A DNA stretch of 26,215 bases. Source: an uncultured Erythrobacter sp. GTDB taxonomy: Bacteria > Pseudomonadota > Alphaproteobacteria > Sphingomonadales > Sphingomonadaceae. The notes beneath the pieces are model-generated. The model did not search any database. It was given only the letters and a program-made list of their open reading frames with translations, and had not been told where the DNA came from. Both the position numbers and the translations under genes were made by a program. This document shows positions 24,159 through 26,215 of this stretch, in pieces. The stretch spans positions 1 to 26,215 of the forward strand of contig CAJXTZ010000032.1 in assembly GCA_913061345.1 (NCBI GenBank), written 5' to 3'. How positions within the stretch are numbered: the first letter of the stretch is position 1; each line of letters starts with the position of its first letter.

Positions 24159-25394
24159 TTACCAACCATAGCGCGAAGGGTAAAAGCCCTTATCATCGTC
24201 TGGTCCAAACACGTGTTCAGCTTCGAACAAAGCCTCGAACCCTTCGACACTTGAAGTCCGCTCGGCTCGCTCGACGATTGCATTGAGCCAGTCAAGAAAC
24301 TCGTTGGAACGCGGCGAGGAAGTGGCTTTGAGTTCCTCAGTTAGTTGGCTGGCTAGACGGCGCAGCCGATCGCGTTTCTCAACCCGCTCGAATACGAGTT
24401 CAAGCACCTTGAGGCGCCGGTCTTCGATATAGGCTAGCCGTCGAGCCTCGTTGCGCCGACGTGCCTCTTCTTCCGCACGGATTCGGTCTTCTTCGGCCCT
24501 TCTGTCATCCTCGCGCTTGGCAGCGGCCAGAACGGCAAGACCAACGGCGATATCGTTCGCCATGTTTTCCACGCGCTGGATCTTGGCATCCTTGAAGGAG
24601 CGGCGAAGAGCTGACGAGTATCGCAGATAGAGATCGAACTCGAACGATACTTTGCCGGTCGGTGCGTAATCCCATTCTGGCCAATGGCTTAATAAGGAAA
24701 AGCTCGGGGCGTAATCCCAATCGTTCCGTGCCCAGCGCCGCTCCGGCCGTTTTCGTTCCTTCTCTTGCTTCGCCAATTCCTCGGGCGTGGGCTCGTGCTG
24801 CGACCGCTTAACTGCTTCCTTTAGATTGAAGGGGACAATCACATTTCCGTCCGTGAACGCGGCGCGGTCACCCTTGCCGCTGAGTTCAAAGCCTTGGATC
24901 TGTGCTGCCGTGACTATTCGGTTGAGCGATAGCTCGATCCGATCGATTGAATCCGGCGCGATCTCCACGTCGATCAAGCCGGACTGAGCGAGCTTCACCA
25001 ATCCCCGTTCGTCGGGCTTTGCCTTGCGCAACTTGGCCATCGATCGCGTTACGATGGAATGTTCCTGATCGACCTTTTTGGGATCGAATGCCGAGGCCCG
25101 AACGCGGGCCTCTTCGCGCATTTGCGCGACGGAATCGGGCTCGTTGCGTAGCTCTCCGCCAGCAATGTTGATCGTATCGGAAATGCCCGACTTCAGCCTG
25201 GGTAGCGGTGTTCGTTTGACCTTCTGGCCCGCTGCATGTTTTGCCCACCATCCCAGCGGAGGGTTGGGCACATTGTGCTTGCGACAGATTTTGTGCAAGG
25301 CCACGTCAGAAAGACCGAATTCCTTGGCCAAGTGCGTCATCGGCTTGGACCAGACGAGCTCATAGAACTCGGAGCGGGTGAACTGTCGTGCCAT
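24159..25394 (-). CDS. Hypothetical protein with N-terminal HTH-like region and basic/acidic coiled coil
   Basis: A 411-residue protein of unknown function. Residues 1-40 (FTRSEFYELVWSKPMTHLAKEFGLSD followed by VALHKICRKHN) look like a helix-turn-helix; the following PNPPLGWWAKHAAGQKVKRTPLP is a signature I associate with uncharacterised proteins of genomic islands and plasmids. Residues about 288-360 are a highly charged heptad-rich segment (REDDRRAEEDRIRAEEEARRR and the helices after it), predicted as a coiled coil. No signal peptide, membrane segment or catalytic motif is seen. The start is ATG 25394 with weak GAAG upstream. It lies 34 nt after the GIY-YIG gene on the same strand, so the two are probably co-transcribed. 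A DNA-binding or structural role in a mobile or defence locus is a guess. Confidence 0.82.
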   Translation of the reverse strand: MARQFTRSEFYELVWSKPMTHLAKEFGLSDVALHKICRKHNVPNPPLGWWAKHAAGQKVKRTPLPRLKSGISDTINIAGGELRNEPDSVAQMREEARVRASAFDPKKVDQEHSIVTRSMAKLRKAKPDERGLVKLAQSGLIDVEIAPDSIDRIELSLNRIVTAAQIQGFELSGKGDRAAFTDGNVIVPFNLKEAVKRSQHEPTPEELAKQEKERKRPERRWARNDWDYAPSFSLLSHWPEWDYAPTGKVSFEFDLYLRYSSALRRSFKDAKIQRVENMANDIAVGLAVLAAAKREDDRRAEEDRIRAEEEARRRNEARRLAYIEDRRLKVLELVFERVEKRDRLRRLASQLTEELKATSSPRSNEFLDWLNAIVERAERTSSVEGFEALFEAEHVFGPDDDKGFYPSRYGW

Positions 25395-25428
25395 GAGCTA
25401 ACTTCGCCTGATTGCGTCCATCCGTTTG

Positions 25429-26167
25429 TTAGGCGTCATCTTGAGCAACGAACTCCGCCCTTGCGGGATCGTAAACGTGCTGCGTGACAGTACCGTCACT
25501 GATCCGTGACACCAATTCGTTGATGATCGCGAGCGGGACAAGGAACCACTCGCGCGGCTGTACAGTTTTGCCAAATCGATCGCCTGCAGAAAGATCAAGG
25601 CGGGCAGGCCCGAGCGCACGATGGATCAGCCGTTCGAGCTTGGTCCGGTTGATGTTGAAGAGCTTGTACTCTGCCACGACTTCGACGTCCGCGAGCATGA
25701 AAGTCGGATCGTTACGCGCGTTGGCAATCCGGCTGAGGACCGGCTGCCCTGTAACACCGATCTTATGGATCAGCTCGCGATGCTCGTCGACGTAGGGGTG
25801 CGACGATTTGCTTCGGAGTACATAGATCGTGCCGCTCTCCAGATCGTCGGGCTCAGCGGTGTCTCCAAAAAGCGGTCCTGCGCTTTGCTCGCTCACGCGC
25901 CTAGCGGACTCGTCCCGATAGAGCGACTTCTGGAATGAGCGTGAAAGGACCGTCGCCTCGGTTGCGTTGTCATATATGACCCGGACACGGCGATCAGCCC
26001 GCTCATACTGAGTCGTGAAGGCGTCGGTCGAGGCGGCGATGTATGCGAGTTGCCCGCCGACGATGAAGAAATTTCCCGGCTGGATTTCGGCCAGTGTGAC
26101 CTCGGAATTGCCGAGCGCCTTGGCCTGTCTGCTACCGGCCTGCAGATCGACCTGCACCGCCTCGAAC
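25429..26167 (-). CDS. GIY-YIG nuclease-like (T5orf172/MUG113-type) protein, 5' end missing
   Basis: The genuine reading frame runs from the contig end to the TAA at 25429, 245 complete codons. Its C-terminal half has the T5orf172/MUG113 pattern of the GIY-YIG fold: GTIYVLRSK (GIY strand), HKIGVTGQPVLSRIANARNDPT (YIG strand and Arg helix), then AEYKLFNINRTKLERLIHRALG and REWFLVPL. Such proteins are found in phages, plasmids and islands, where most are unstudied. The N-terminal half (VQVDLQAGSRQAKALGNSEVTLAEIQPGNFFI, shown in part) is not recognised. The open frame continues upstream to an apparent ATG at 26208, but the first fourteen residues are translated from sequencing adapter and must be discarded. 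The true start lies beyond the contig. Confidence 0.8.
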
Positions 26168-26215
26168 CTGTCTCTTATACACATCTCCGAGCCCACGAGA
26201 CTAGGCATGATCTCG
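26168..26215. other. Illumina Nextera adapter with i7 index (not genomic)
   Basis: CTGTCTCTTATACACATCT (26168-26186) is the 19-bp Nextera transposase mosaic end. CCGAGCCCACGAGAC (26187-26201) is the Read 2 tail, TAGGCATG (26202-26209) equals the i7 index I know as N706, and ATCTCG (26210-26215) begins the P7 arm. These come in exactly the order of a read that runs through a short insert. The bases are library sequence, and the biological contig ends at 26167. Confidence 0.97.

Noticed and set aside
25396..25434. AGCTAAC...GTTAGGC, resembling the ends of an integron attC site
   Set aside because: Only about 40 bp long, the inner arms do not pair, and it overlaps the stop codon of the GIY-YIG gene. 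Integron recombination sites are longer and imperfectly palindromic throughout.
1..26167. CRISPR arrays, tRNA and rRNA genes, insertion sequences
   Set aside because: No regularly spaced repeats, cloverleaf or CCA-type tRNA ends, rRNA signature or transposase were found on reading either strand; a short weak tRNA cannot be fully excluded by eye.

Overview
The window reads as an alphaproteobacterial contig, most likely from a sphingomonad (Sphingomonadales). The grounds are long CirA/Fiu-like TonB-dependent receptors paired with catabolic genes, a LysR/formaldehyde-detoxification cassette and an OmpW/HemN pair of the kind common in that order, and moderate GC. The assignment rests on family recognition, not on a search.

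Layout. (1) Positions 1-6915, minus strand: an aromatic catabolic arm read right to left, with TonB receptor, AMP-forming acyl-CoA ligase, alpha/beta hydrolase, catechol 2,3-dioxygenase and acetaldehyde dehydrogenase (acylating), the last cut by the left edge. (2) 7389-10794: a LysR regulator divergent from a formaldehyde cassette (glutathione-dependent formaldehyde dehydrogenase, a small VOC protein, S-formylglutathione hydrolase) that ends in a strong intrinsic terminator. (3) 10933-21085: a CoA-thioester degradation island in two divergent units. The minus unit has an acyl-CoA ligase and an acyl-CoA dehydrogenase. The plus unit has a second TonB receptor, an SDR of 3-hydroxyacyl-CoA dehydrogenase type, a split MaoC hydratase (two subunits), an unusual ketoacyl-synthase-like protein fused to a DUF35 zinc-ribbon/OB domain, and an SCPx-type thiolase. 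(4) 21353-23572: divergent hemN and ompW sharing an FNR/FixK-type palindrome. (5) 24159-26167: an accessory tail with a basic coiled-coil/HTH hypothetical protein and a GIY-YIG nuclease-like gene. (6) 26168-26215: not genomic. This is an Illumina Nextera adapter with its i7 index, so the contig ends at 26167.

How the genes fit together. The two TonB receptors are clear paralogues, and each sits next to its own acyl-CoA ligase, which suggests uptake and activation of related carboxylic acids. In the second island the ligase, acyl-CoA dehydrogenase, MaoC pair, SDR and thiolase make a full oxidation cycle built from peroxisome-like (MFE-2/SCPx) parts instead of FadBA. The ketoacyl-synthase-like domain of the DUF35 fusion has lost its Cys/His/Asn catalytic residues. 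It is encoded with a 4-bp overlap to the thiolase, which suggests a scaffolded thiolase or aldolase complex. The first arm finishes aromatic rings by meta cleavage and delivers acetyl-CoA. The formaldehyde cassette between them could handle formaldehyde from demethylation, but it may equally be housekeeping. The substrate cannot be read from the sequence.
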